From: Hydrogenobacter sp. | GTDB lineage: Bacteria > Aquificota > Aquificia > Aquificales > Aquificaceae | Assembly (NCBI GenBank): GCA_023255875.1 | Contig: JAGDVY010000039.1 | Location: 1 to 49,285, forward strand | Length of the DNA: 49,285 nucleotides | Reading direction: 5' to 3' | Made by a program: the position numbers and the translations under genes | In this document: positions 7,195-15,104 of the stretch, piece by piece | Layout: each line of letters opens with the position of its first letter | How positions within the stretch are numbered: position 1 is the first letter of the stretch | The notes under the pieces: generated by a model | Seen by the model: the letters and a program-made list of their open reading frames with translations, nothing else | What the model was told of the DNA's origin: nothing | Databases searched by the model: none

Positions 7195-7847
7195 CTCCTG
7201 TTTAGGATATAAAGGCTCAAGAGGGCAAACAATGAGAAGCTCAAAAGGATAAAGGCATACATATGAGCTGTTGAGTAGTCTATCTTTTCTACCGCATCGT
7301 ATATGGCTATAGACACTACCTTGGTTTCTCCTTCTATGCTTCCTCCCACCATGAGCACCACACCAAACTCACCCACCGTGTGAGCAAAAGAAAGCACCAA
7401 CCCTGTAAGTATAGATGCCTTCATGTTGGGAAGTATAACCCTCAAAAGCGTTTCCAACTTAGACTTTCCAAGAGTCCAGCTTGCTTCTATTAGGTTTTTA
7501 GGAACTGATCTAAATCCCGCAGTTAGAGGATGTATCATCATGGGCATGCTGTAGATCACAGATGCGAGCACTATACCCTCAAAGTGAAATACGAGCTGTT
7601 TTCCAAAAAGCTTGTACCACAGATACCCCAAAAAACCCTTTTTGTTAAAAAGCAAAAGGAGGTAAAATCCTAAGACCGTAGGAGGAAGCACCAAAGGTAG
7701 AGAAATTAAAGCCTCTAAAAGGGCATTTATTCTGTGTTTGGTGTATGCAAGATAGTAGGACAAGGGTATTCCAATAATTAGAAGAATAAGGGTTGTCCAA
7801 AAGGAAAGCTTTAGGGTAAGCCATAAAGGCACAATAAACTCACTCAT
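7179..7847 (-). CDS. modB: molybdate/tungstate ABC transporter permease
   Basis: This 222-aa permease has five to six membrane helices and the cytoplasmic coupling motif in ASWTLGKSKLETLLRVILPNMKASILTG (the EAA loop), the contact site for ModC. The stretch LVLPPTVLGFYLLLLF is characteristic of ModB/WtpB. Its start overlaps the upstream TOBE protein by 8 nt. The set modA-TOBE-modB-modC imports molybdate or tungstate for Mo/W cofactor enzymes such as nitrate reductase or formate dehydrogenase; none is in this window. Confidence 0.95.
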   Translation of the reverse strand: MSEFIVPLWLTLKLSFWTTLILLIIGIPLSYYLAYTKHRINALLEALISLPLVLPPTVLGFYLLLLFNKKGFLGYLWYKLFGKQLVFHFEGIVLASVIYSMPMMIHPLTAGFRSVPKNLIEASWTLGKSKLETLLRVILPNMKASILTGLVLSFAHTVGEFGVVLMVGGSIEGETKVVSIAIYDAVEKIDYSTAHMYAFILLSFSLFALLSLYILNRRWSIS

Positions 7848-8241
7848 GGGCCACTTCCAAGGCTACATGCCAAGGTGGCAAAAAGATAAAGACCCTTTTA
7901 CCCTCGGACAATCCAAGAAGCTCCGCCTGATGTCTCAAAAGAAGAACTTTTAGGGTTGTTTCTCCTTTTTCCACATGCACCATACACAGCACCTTTCCCA
8001 CTTGCAAACCTTTTACAATTCCATCAAAAGTGTTTATGTGAGCGATAGGCTCTTGCGTAAGCACAGGACTCGTTTCGTTAAAAAAACAATCTACGAGAGA
8101 GCCCTCCCTTATAAAACCCGCCCCCTCTCCTCTCTCTTCTAAAACTACCGAGTGTATAGTGCCTATATGAGTGATTACCTCTACATGAGATATTCCGTGA
8201 TCAAACTCAATCCTTTCCACTCTTCCCCTGAGTGAGTTCAT
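7840..8241 (-). CDS. stand-alone tandem TOBE/Mop-like molybdate-binding protein
   Basis: The 133-aa protein looks like two Mop/TOBE-type beta-barrels in a row. Repeat 1 starts NSLRGRVERIEFDHGISHVEV (about 2-65) and repeat 2 starts NTFDGIVKGLQVGKVLCMV (about 69-131). The second ends FLPPWHVALEV, at the place where Mop proteins have FKASSVAL. Such di-Mop units bind molybdate or tungstate in ModG, ModE and ModC. No DNA-binding or ATPase domain is attached. It is translationally coupled to modA (4-nt overlap) and modB (8-nt overlap). A cytoplasmic oxyanion store or sensor is inferred. The sequence is divergent, so binding capacity needs testing. Confidence 0.7.
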   Translation of the reverse strand: MNSLRGRVERIEFDHGISHVEVITHIGTIHSVVLEERGEGAGFIREGSLVDCFFNETSPVLTQEPIAHINTFDGIVKGLQVGKVLCMVHVEKGETTLKVLLLRHQAELLGLSEGKRVFIFLPPWHVALEVAHE

Positions 8242-8996
8242 TTTTCCTTAGGCACATCAAAACCGTATTTTTTGAGTATCTCCACCGCTTTGGGAGACAG
8301 CACAAATTCGTAAAAGCGCTTTACCGCTTGGGAGTTTTCACCAACCTTAGTAATACCATAGCCTTGTACTATGGGTTTGTGCTTTTCCTCTGGTATAAGC
8401 CAATAGGTACCCACTTTCTTCATATTCTCAGACACAGCCAAAGAGAGTGGTATTATACCCACATCCGCAGAACCAGAATAAACAAAGCTTGCGGTTTGAG
8501 ACACGTTTTCCCCAAGTACCAACTTGTCCTTTATTTTGTCAAAGACACCGTAGTTTTCCAAAGCCTCCTTAGCAGCCCTTCCATAAGGTGCGTGTTCCCA
8601 GTTCGCTATAGCGACCTTTCTAACCTTTGGGTCTAACAGAATTTGAGGAAACTTAGATGGGTCTAAACCCGAATCCTTTCTTACCCAAACCACCAACCTA
8701 CCTATAGCGTAAGGCTTGGGTTTGGTTATTATGTATCCTTCTTTGTATAGTTCCTCCACATACTTCATGTCTGCGGAAAAGAAGATGTGAAAGGGTGCGC
8801 CTGCCTTTATCTGAGCGGTGCCCTTACCCGAAGAGCCAAATATTAACTCCACCTTGTCCTGTGGATGTTCCTTCTCATAGAGCTGTGCTATATCTTTGAG
8901 AGCGTACTGAAGGTCCGCCGCAGCAAAGACCCTTATGAGCTCCGCCCTTGAGAAGGAAAATGCCAGCATAAGAGCAAAGAAAAGTATCCTCAGCAT
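8238..8996 (-). CDS. modA: molybdate/tungstate-binding periplasmic protein
   Basis: From the ATG at 8996 the protein is 252 aa with signal peptide MLRILFFALMLAFSFSRA, then the ModA fold: IRVFAAADLQYALKDIA, LIFGSSGKGTAQIKAGAPFHIFFSAD and GYGITKVGE. The SSG and S/T residues in these loops normally bind the oxyanion. The ATG is 9 nt from GGAGG; a GTG at 9005 also lies in frame but overlaps the ribosome site. It captures molybdate or tungstate and hands it to ModB. The ruined gene directly upstream encodes a regulator type normally tied to Mo. Confidence 0.94.
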   Translation of the reverse strand: MLRILFFALMLAFSFSRAELIRVFAAADLQYALKDIAQLYEKEHPQDKVELIFGSSGKGTAQIKAGAPFHIFFSADMKYVEELYKEGYIITKPKPYAIGRLVVWVRKDSGLDPSKFPQILLDPKVRKVAIANWEHAPYGRAAKEALENYGVFDKIKDKLVLGENVSQTASFVYSGSADVGIIPLSLAVSENMKKVGTYWLIPEEKHKPIVQGYGITKVGENSQAVKRFYEFVLSPKAVEILKKYGFDVPKEK

Positions 8997-9014
8997 GTCA
9001 TACACCTCCTTTCT

Positions 9015-9718
9015 TTATAAGTTTGCTATTTTAAGGCTTTTGCTTGCGTAGTATCCGGGAAGGTTTTCTAAGTATTTCCTATACACTTTGGAAGTCAAAG
9101 CATTTATGACCTTTTGAAAGTATCTATCCTCCTCAAGCTCGTAGTCCTCCCTTTTTACACTGAAAAACCCAAGCCCATACTTCACCACAAAAAGCCTTGT
9201 GGTAATTCCCACATCACCAAAGCCGTTCTTTAGGCTAAAGGCTATGTCCCTGTGGCTACCTGAAACTTCCTTCCACTGCGTAGGTTTTATGTCTTCCTTT
9301 ATCTCCTCAAACACCTTTCTGACACCTGTGCCCTTTTCTCTTAAAAGCCAAAGGAGGAAGGAGTTTTTAAGATGTTGAAGGCTTTTTGCCTCTAAGCCTT
9401 CCCTCAGAGCCACTCCTTCCTCCCAGGAAAAGAGCTGAGCAAGGCGAAAGGTCCTTCCAAGATACTCACTAACTGCTTTTTTGCGCTTATAAAAGGTACT
9501 TCTTTAAAGGCTTCAAAGATTGTGGGTTCTTCTTCTTGGGAAAAGAGCTCTTCCACAGTACAATCCTAAGCCTTTGCAAGTCTTAGAGCATAATCTACAG
9601 AAGGAATAGCTTTTCCCGTCTCTATGGCGCTTATGGTGGTTCTTGGTATTCCCGTAGGTGTGGATAGGTCTTCCTGAGACAGATCCTTTTTGAATACTAA
9701 GATATTGTCAAGCTTTTT
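9015..9718 (-). pseudogene. HTH regulator with periplasmic-binding-like (molybdate sensor) domain, broken
   Basis: The minus strand from about 9718 encodes an XRE-type helix-turn-helix (LSQEDLSTPTGIPRTTISAI) ending LRLAKA, then a TAG stop (9566-9568). In the same frame DCTVEELFSQEEEPTIFEAFKEVPF follows. A one-base shift at a T-run near 9491-9494 then moves the frame to KRKKAVSEYLGRTFRLAQLF, which runs uninterrupted to 9015 through GDVGITTRLFVVKYGLGFF. This is the architecture of HTH proteins carrying a PBP-like domain (COG1910 type), which sense molybdate-like ligands. No start codon is seen; the N-terminal reading runs into the miaA 3' end. There are two lesions plus a missing start. Its place just before modA suggests it once controlled the mod operon. 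Confidence 0.82.
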
Positions 9719-10599
9719 ATGATGTGCTTAGCACTGCCCTCTAAGCCAAGACTTTCCACATCCACCTCTTCCCACCCCTGCTTTCTGAACCACCTTATCT
9801 GTCTTTTGGCGTAATCCTTAGTGTTTTTCACTATACTTTCTATGGCTTCCTCCAAGCTTATCAAACCCTTCAGATAAGGTATTAACTCCTTGTATCCTAT
9901 AGCCTGCTGTGAGGTTAGGAAGTTCTCAAAACCCATATCCAAGAGCCTTTTTACCTCATCAACTAAGCCCCTCTCAAACATTTCCATCACTCTTTTTTCT
10001 ATGTTGCGAGAAAGAGTTTCCCAGCTTAGCTTTATATAAAAACCCTTAAACTCAAAGCGTGGTGTCCCCCACTTGTGAAAAGACGAGAAGGGTCTGCCTG
10101 TCTGAAGGAAAACCTCCAGAGCTCTCACTATCCTCCTACTGTCCTGTGGCGATATTTTCATGGCGTACTTTTTATCAACCACCTTTAGCTTTTCATACAG
10201 GTATGCACTGCCCTTTTTTTCTGCTATGGCATAAAGTCTTTGTCTGAGGGACCAATCGGGTGGAGGCGTCTCTTCTATACCATAAAGAAGTGCCTGTATG
10301 TAAAGGTATGTGCCACCGCACACTATAGGTATCTTTTTCCTTCTCCTTATGTCTTCTATGGCTCTTAAAGACATTTCTTCAAAAATTTTTGCGTCAAAGA
10401 TCTCACCCGGCTCAAGTATATCAACAAGATGATGCTTTATCACTTTCATACACTCTATAGGTTTTGCTGTGCCTATGTCCATGTGCTTATAAACGCTCAT
10501 AGAATCAGCGCTTATTATCTCACCGTCAAGAGCTTGAGCAACCAAACAGGCGATAGAAGACTTCCCACTTGCTGTGGGACCACCTATTATAATTAGCAT
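9697..10599 (-). CDS. miaA: tRNA dimethylallyltransferase
   Basis: MiaA adds an isopentenyl group to A37 of tRNAs reading UNN codons. The 300-aa protein has the P-loop GGPTASGKS (6-14), the DSMSVYKHMDIGTAKP block that binds the tRNA/DMAPP pocket, a CGGTYLYIQALLYG motif and a C-terminal KDYAKRQIRWFRKQ. The length is standard. No Shine-Dalgarno precedes the ATG; only 17 nt separate it from the divergent ffh. Its 3' end overlaps the remnant HTH gene. Confidence 0.97.
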   Translation of the reverse strand: MLIIIGGPTASGKSSIACLVAQALDGEIISADSMSVYKHMDIGTAKPIECMKVIKHHLVDILEPGEIFDAKIFEEMSLRAIEDIRRRKKIPIVCGGTYLYIQALLYGIEETPPPDWSLRQRLYAIAEKKGSAYLYEKLKVVDKKYAMKISPQDSRRIVRALEVFLQTGRPFSSFHKWGTPRFEFKGFYIKLSWETLSRNIEKRVMEMFERGLVDEVKRLLDMGFENFLTSQQAIGYKELIPYLKGLISLEEAIESIVKNTKDYAKRQIRWFRKQGWEEVDVESLGLEGSAKHIIKSLTIS

Positions 10600-10616
10600 G
10601 CTATAATTTAAATATT
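10600..10616. promoter_or_regulatory. overlapping divergent miaA/ffh promoters
   Basis: Only 17 nt lie between the two start codons. TATAAT at 10602-10607 is 9 nt before the ffh ATG, and TATTTA (minus strand, 10609-10614) is 9 nt before the miaA ATG. Neither gene has a Shine-Dalgarno. Transcription from these boxes would start at or within a few bases of each ATG, so both mRNAs look leaderless, and the two polymerases would compete for the same DNA. Confidence 0.6.
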
Positions 10617-11927
10617 ATGTTTGAGCTACTTACAGAAAGATTTAATAAAAGTCTCTCTAAGCTTAGTTCCACGAAAAAAATTACCGAAAAGCACGTCAAT
10701 GATGTTCTAAGGGAAATAAGGACCGCTCTTTTGGAAGCGGATGTGGATTATGACGTGGTAAAAGCTTTCCTCAAAAGGGTAAGGGAAAGAGTGCTCACTG
10801 AAGACCTCAAAAAGAACATCTCACCCGCTGACAGCATAGTGCTTACCGTATACGAAGAGCTGACTAACATACTGGGTGGAGAGAAGTCTGATATAAAGAA
10901 GGGAACGGTACTTTTTGTAGGTTTGCAAGGTACAGGTAAAACTACTACTATAGGCAAAATAGCTCACTTTCTCAAAAACCAAGGCTTTAAAGTGGCGGTT
11001 GCCTCAACAGATGTGAGAAGACCCGCAGCTATGCTACAGCTGGAAAGACTTGCAGAGAAGGTGGGTGTTCCCTACTATCGCTTTGATGAAACATCACCTG
11101 TGAGTATAGCTGTCAAATCAAAAGAAAGAGCCTTAAAGGAAGGGATGGATTACCTACTTTTGGACACCGCAGGAAGATTGCATGTAGATGAAGAGCTCAT
11201 GCAAGAGCTCAAGCAAATAAAGGAAGCGGTAAAACCTTCGGAAGTGCTCTATGTTGCAGACGCTATGCAAGGACAGGAAGCTCTGCGCGTGGCAAAGGTC
11301 TTTCACGAAACTGTTGAGCTAACTGGAGTTGTTCTTACCAAGATGGACGGAGATGCACGAGGTGGAGTAGCTCTTTCTGTAAAGTCCGCTATAGGTGTGC
11401 CCATAAAGTTTGTAGGTGTTGGGGAAAAGATAGAGGACTTGGAAGTTTTTTATCCTGACAGGATAGCTCAGAGGATATTGGGACTTGGAGACATACAGAG
11501 TCTTGTAGAAAAAGCCCAGCAAGTCATACCAGAAGATGAAGCGCAGGTGCTTGCTACCAAGATCATGAGAGGAGAGTTTGACCTTGAGGACATGCTAAAG
11601 CAGATAAGGTTTATAAAGAGCATGGGACCCTTGGACAAACTCCTTGGTATGTTGCCAGGAATAGGTGCCCAGCTAAAGAATGTGAAGATAGATGAAAATA
11701 AACTCAAGAAGACAGAAGCCATAATCCTCTCCATGACAAAAGAAGAAAGAAGAAATCCCAAAATCATCAATATGAGTAGAAAAATAAGGATAGCAAAAGG
11801 TAGTGGTACCACTGTAGGAGATGTGAATAAGGTTTTAAAGGAGTACGAGGAGATTAAAAAAGCAATAAAGAGTATGAAGGGTCTTCTGTCTGGTGGTTCT
11901 CTACCTAAATTTCCCTTTAGGTTTTAA
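10617..11927 (+). CDS. ffh: signal recognition particle protein Ffh/SRP54
   Basis: The 436-aa GTPase has an N-terminal helical bundle, the G domain with P-loop [15 protein letters not shown] and [10 protein letters not shown] motifs, and a C-terminal methionine-rich M domain that binds SRP RNA (RIAKGSGT) and signal sequences. It delivers nascent membrane proteins to FtsY. The length fits bacterial Ffh. The likely leaderless start is discussed with the promoter. It ends overlapping the convergent TPR gene by 4 nt. Confidence 0.98.
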   Translation: MFELLTERFNKSLSKLSSTKKITEKHVNDVLREIRTALLEADVDYDVVKAFLKRVRERVLTEDLKKNISPADSIVLTVYEELTNILGGEKSDIKKGTVLFVGLQGTGKTTTIGKIAHFLKNQGFKVAVASTDVRRPAAMLQLERLAEKVGVPYYRFDETSPVSIAVKSKERALKEGMDYLLLDTAGRLHVDEELMQELKQIKEAVKPSEVLYVADAMQGQEALRVAKVFHETVELTGVVLTKMDGDARGGVALSVKSAIGVPIKFVGVGEKIEDLEVFYPDRIAQRILGLGDIQSLVEKAQQVIPEDEAQVLATKIMRGEFDLEDMLKQIRFIKSMGPLDKLLGMLPGIGAQLKNVKIDENKLKKTEAIILSMTKEERRNPKIINMSRKIRIAKGSGTTVGDVNKVLKEYEEIKKAIKSMKGLLSGGSLPKFPFRF

Positions 11928-12349
11928 TGTCCTTCTATCTCCTTGAGGGTCTCTCTATACTCTTCTTTGTTGCTTATGCTTATAGCCTGCCTTATGATTG
12001 ATAGAGCTTCTTCCTTTCTGCCCTGTTTGAAAAGAACCCAAGCCAAGTTGTTGAGTATATCAGGTTCTTGTGGTTTTAGTTTAAGAGCCTTTCTGTACTC
12101 TTCTTCTGCTTTTTCGTAATTGCCTTCCTTTGCGTAAACATTACCCAAGTTAAAGTAAGCTTCCCACATGCCTTTGTCTTTTCGTATAGCCTTTTTGTAT
12201 TCCTCTTTAGCCAATTTCAGGTCTCCTTTTTTCTCGTATATGTAGCCCAAGTTCAGGTGTTCCTGTGCGCTCAAGCTATCCTCAAGAATAACTATCTTTG
12301 GAACTGCACAAGAAAATATAAAAATTGTAAGGATTAGAAACTTTCTCAT
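11924..12349 (-). CDS. TPR-repeat lipoprotein
   Basis: From the ATG at 12349 the protein is 141 aa. It has a lipoprotein signal (MRKFLILTIFIFSC, Cys14) and then three tetratricopeptide repeats: HLNLGYIYEKKGDLKLAKEEY, YFNLGNVYAKEGNYEKAEEEY and NNLAWVLFKQGRKEEALSII. It resembles PilF/NlpI-type scaffolds that sit on the outer membrane and hold protein partners. A longer start at 12373 is possible and would lie 14 nt from a TAGTAT -10 box; neither start has a Shine-Dalgarno. The partner is unknown. Confidence 0.85.
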   Translation of the reverse strand: MRKFLILTIFIFSCAVPKIVILEDSLSAQEHLNLGYIYEKKGDLKLAKEEYKKAIRKDKGMWEAYFNLGNVYAKEGNYEKAEEEYRKALKLKPQEPDILNNLAWVLFKQGRKEEALSIIRQAISISNKEEYRETLKEIEGH

Positions 12350-12387
12350 ACTGTATTTGCACAGGCTTTCCATATCCAGTTTTCTAA

Positions 12388-12416
12388 ATACTACACCAGG
12401 TGTAAATTGTGGTCAA
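12388..12416 (-). promoter_or_regulatory. sigma-70-type promoter of the TPR lipoprotein gene
   Basis: On the minus strand TTGACC (12411-12416) and TAGTAT (12388-12393) are separated by 17 nt, a good housekeeping promoter. It begins in the last codons of the upstream EAL gene. Confidence 0.6.
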
Positions 12417-13438
12417 GTTTCTATTAATGTTTTTGCTATTTCCTCTACAAGATACGGATTTGGATCAGGAGAGGGCTTTGCAAAAAGAAAGCCTTGTGCA
12501 TAATCTGCACCCGTGTATCTCACCCATTCAAGCTCCTCTTTCTTTTCTACGCCTTCACACACAACCTTAATGTTTTCCGTATGTGCTATCTGTATTAGAT
12601 GGTTCACTATGACTTTCTTGAAGTTATTTTTGTGTATGTCCCTAATTAGTTCCATGTCTATCTTTATGTAGTCAGGTTTAAGCTCCGAAAGGTAGAAAAG
12701 ACCAGAATAACCACTGCCTATATCATCAAGGGCAACCTGTACGCCTTCTTCTTTTAAAAAGCTTATAAAGTTTTTGATAACGCTCAGTTTTAGCTCTTCG
12801 TATTCAGTTAGCTCTATGACTATCCTTGAAGGTTTAAGGTTATAAGATAAAGCGGTTGATATAAAATCGCCAAAGACTATGAAAGGGTCTATTAAGAACC
12901 GGGGGTGGAAGTTTACAAACAGTTTTGTATTGCCTTTGAGTTTTTCGCTTGCAGATTTTATAGCCTTAGTTCTACAAAAGTCCTCTGTATAAGTGGAAGT
13001 GGATTTTCCTATACTAAGAAGGTCTGTTATCTTTAACGGTGGTCTGCAAAGAGCTTCGTAAGCGAACACCTTCCCCGTTTTAAGATCAATTATGGGATGA
13101 AAAAAGGTCTTTACGTCATAGAAAATATCGCTTATAACTGTGTATATAAGTCTGTCAGCAAGTTTTTCTATACTTACCGTATTGGGGACTTCTCTTAGCA
13201 AATAAAATGCATCTATCTTTGTGTTGTCATCAACATCTTTTAAGAGATATCTAAAGCTTTTTAACATATCTTTATCCATATCTAATAGAAGCTCAAGAAG
13301 GTCCTCTCCTTTCTGTGCAAAAACTAATACCGCTGAACCTATTACCCGTGAAGGAAGTTCGTACTGTTTAACTATTTCTGAAAGCGTCCTTGCAGTATCT
13401 TCTGAATCCGTAAAAACTATGAGGACTTTGTTTAGCAC
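12413..13438 (-). CDS. EAL-domain c-di-GMP phosphodiesterase with unknown N-terminal domain
   Basis: The C-terminal part of this 341-aa protein (about 108-335) is an EAL domain with every catalytic residue in place: Glu128 (YEALCR), Asn176 (FVNFHP), Glu209 (IELTEYE), Asp238-Asp239 (LDDIGSG), Lys259 (DYIKID), Glu295 (CEGVEK) and Gln315 (YAQGFLF). It should hydrolyse c-di-GMP to pGpG. The first ~105 residues form a separate alpha/beta-like domain that I do not recognise; it has no membrane segment. It stands alone, upstream of the TPR gene. Confidence 0.93.
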   Translation of the reverse strand: MLNKVLIVFTDSEDTARTLSEIVKQYELPSRVIGSAVLVFAQKGEDLLELLLDMDKDMLKSFRYLLKDVDDNTKIDAFYLLREVPNTVSIEKLADRLIYTVISDIFYDVKTFFHPIIDLKTGKVFAYEALCRPPLKITDLLSIGKSTSTYTEDFCRTKAIKSASEKLKGNTKLFVNFHPRFLIDPFIVFGDFISTALSYNLKPSRIVIELTEYEELKLSVIKNFISFLKEEGVQVALDDIGSGYSGLFYLSELKPDYIKIDMELIRDIHKNNFKKVIVNHLIQIAHTENIKVVCEGVEKKEELEWVRYTGADYAQGFLFAKPSPDPNPYLVEEIAKTLIET

Positions 13439-13456
13439 CTTTAAAAATTATATCTC

Positions 13457-13498
13457 ATGATGTATCTCATACTAAGAGCTTCTTATATCTGCTAAAAT
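13457..13498 (+). promoter_or_regulatory. ferredoxin promoter with FNR/CRP-like operator
   Basis: ATGAT-GTAT-CTCAT at 13457-13470 matches the ATGAT-N4-ATCAT motif with one mismatch. Its centre (13463.5) lies exactly 29.5 nt before the first base of a TAAAAT -10 box (13493-13498), the same geometry as at rlpA. The gene itself has a strong AGGAGGTG ribosome site. Confidence 0.45.
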
Positions 13499-13527
13499 AC
13501 ATACCAAAAAGCTACAGGAGGTGAATA

Positions 13528-13860
13528 ATGAACTTTAAGCATGTTTTTATATGCGTAAATCAAAGGCCACCAGGACATCCTATGGGTTCTTGTGCGGAAA
13601 GGGGAAGTAGAGATATTTACCAAAAATTCATGGAAAAACTGCAGATGGACCCTGAGCTATTTATGAGTGTGGTAGTAACACCCACAGGCTGTCTTGGTCC
13701 TTGTGGTATGGGTCCTACAATGGTGGTCTATCCAGATGGGGTGTGGTACGGAAACGTAAGACCAGAGGACGTAGAAGAAATAGTTAATAACCATCTTAAA
13801 CAAAATCAACCCGTAGAGAGACTCGTAATTTCAAAAGGTAAACCTCCTGGTATGTTCTAA
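13528..13860 (+). CDS. thioredoxin-like [2Fe-2S] ferredoxin
   Basis: The 110-aa protein matches the thioredoxin-fold ferredoxin family known from Aquifex and clostridia, and related to the NuoE fold. Cluster ligands are Cys9, Cys22, Cys55 and Cys59 (FICVNQRPPG, GSCAERGS, TGCLGPCGMGP), the same positions as in the Aquifex aeolicus protein. It is a soluble one-electron carrier whose partners are not established. The start has AGGAGGTGAATA. It faces hfq across a shared hairpin, and an FNR/CRP-like site precedes its promoter. Confidence 0.95.
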   Translation: MNFKHVFICVNQRPPGHPMGSCAERGSRDIYQKFMEKLQMDPELFMSVVVTPTGCLGPCGMGPTMVVYPDGVWYGNVRPEDVEEIVNNHLKQNQPVERLVISKGKPPGMF

Positions 13861-13864
13861 GAGT

Positions 13865-13882
13865 GGGGCTTTACACAGCCCC
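13865..13882. terminator. hairpin between ferredoxin and hfq 3' ends
   Basis: GGGGCT (13865-13870) and AGCCCC (13877-13882) form a 6-bp GC stem with the hfq stop codon (13871-13873) in the loop. No T-tract follows on either strand, so it may be a 3'-end stabiliser rather than a true intrinsic terminator. Confidence 0.35.
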
Positions 13883-14113
13883 GGGTACTCCTTCTTCTTC
13901 AAACTCTATCTCAAGCTTTTCCGCAGGTATTATAGTTGTTATAGCGTGCTTATACACTAAGGTTTGTTGCCTTCCATCCTCTATAAGTATGGTATAGATA
14001 TCAAAGGATCTGATCCTTCCTTGGAGTCTAACACCATTCACAAGGTATATGGTCACCTTTACCCTTCTCTTCCTTGCGGTGTTCAAAAAGCTCTCTTGCA
14101 ACTTATAGGACAT
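13871..14113 (-). CDS. hfq: RNA chaperone Hfq
   Basis: The 80-aa Sm-like protein has the Sm1 block (LNTARKRRVKVTIYLVNGVRLQGRIRSFD) and the Sm2 signature with YKHAITTI in place of the usual YKHAIST. Hfq hexamers bind sRNAs and mRNA A/U tracts. The acidic C-terminus (EFEEEGVPGAV) is short. Unlike many bacteria, hfq is not beside miaA; it ends the fabG-topA-ARH-hfq operon, overlapping the preceding gene by 11 nt. Ribosome site GGAGGTTAGGAG precedes the ATG. Confidence 0.96.
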   Translation of the reverse strand: MSYKLQESFLNTARKRRVKVTIYLVNGVRLQGRIRSFDIYTILIEDGRQQTLVYKHAITTIIPAEKLEIEFEEEGVPGAV

Positions 14114-15104
14114 CTCCTAACCTCCTTTCTATATGTTGTTCTACTATGCTGTAGAGCTTTTGTGCCAGAGAAATATAATAATCTGAATTTTCTAAGTTTT
14201 CAATAAGGTACTGTGGAAAGACATCTTCTCCCCAATAGGCACCTATATAAGCACCCACCAGGTATCCTATGGCATCAGTGTCTCCTCCAAAGTCTCCGTA
14301 GGAGTTTATCGCAGACCAAAAGGCACTCATGGGATTCTCTATGTTAGAAAGGAAAATAAAGAGGGATATGGGGAAGGCTTCAAAGACATATGTGGAGTTT
14401 CCTATAGTGTAAATGGCTTCTTCCAAAGTTGCACCACGCTCAAGAAGGTCTTTTACTTTATCTATATAAGATTTATGTTTTTTATACTTTGCAAAGGAGC
14501 TAACCGTTTCCAAAAGCTTTAACCTCTGTGAAAGATCGCTAAGGTCGTAATCTCCTCTAAGAAGATGAGATATGAAAACCGCAAGCATGGAACTTGCATC
14601 GTAAACCTCTGGACTTCTGTGGGTCATAATGGAAACAAGTCTTGCACCTTCTGAGGCTAGTAAAGGTTCATAGAAATGAAACATGCCAACGGCGATGCAT
14701 CTTAAAATACCTTCAACGCTTGCGGATACAAAACCAGCTTCTTCAAGGGATATACCAGAAGACAGAAGGTCAAGAGCGGTTAGCAAGGCAGGATCAGGGT
14801 ATCGGTGGATTTTCTCATCTTGCCTCCAAGCAAGGAGTCTGTTGTAAAAATCATAGGGATCTATTGCCTTTTTACTCACTATGCTTTCAAGAAGTATAAG
14901 GGTTATAGTTGTTTCGTCAGACACTTCATGGGGTGTAGAACCATATGCAGGACTAAGGGGATGAGGTTCCACAAAGCCTTCTATGGGACCACCATAAAAG
15001 TCATAGACTTCCTTTATGGTGATCTCCTCCACACACTTGCCTATAGCATCTCCCAAAGCTGATCCTATTATAGTTCCTATAAACTTACTCTCGAGCGTAC
15101 TCAT
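14103..15104 (-). CDS. ADP-ribosylglycohydrolase (DraG/ARH family)
   Basis: The 333-aa all-helical protein shows both metal-binding motifs of the family: SDETTITL (62-69, usually SDDT) and GGDTDAIG (273-280). The SALGDAIG near the N-terminus is also characteristic. ARH/DraG enzymes use two Mg ions to remove ADP-ribose from arginine or other residues, or from nucleic acids or small molecules. The Asp-to-Glu change at position 64 is unusual but conservative. The start overlaps topA by 20 nt and the end overlaps hfq by 11 nt. No ADP-ribosyltransferase is visible in the window, so the substrate is open. Confidence 0.9.
   Translation of the reverse strand: MSTLESKFIGTIIGSALGDAIGKCVEEITIKEVYDFYGGPIEGFVEPHPLSPAYGSTPHEVSDETTITLILLESIVSKKAIDPYDFYNRLLAWRQDEKIHRYPDPALLTALDLLSSGISLEEAGFVSASVEGILRCIAVGMFHFYEPLLASEGARLVSIMTHRSPEVYDASSMLAVFISHLLRGDYDLSDLSQRLKLLETVSSFAKYKKHKSYIDKVKDLLERGATLEEAIYTIGNSTYVFEAFPISLFIFLSNIENPMSAFWSAINSYGDFGGDTDAIGYLVGAYIGAYWGEDVFPQYLIENLENSDYYISLAQKLYSIVEQHIERRLGDVL

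Noticed and set aside
9015-9413. A 132-aa frame considered as an independent gene
   Set aside because: The matching family continues upstream in the other frame with a helix-turn-helix, so it is part of a broken gene.
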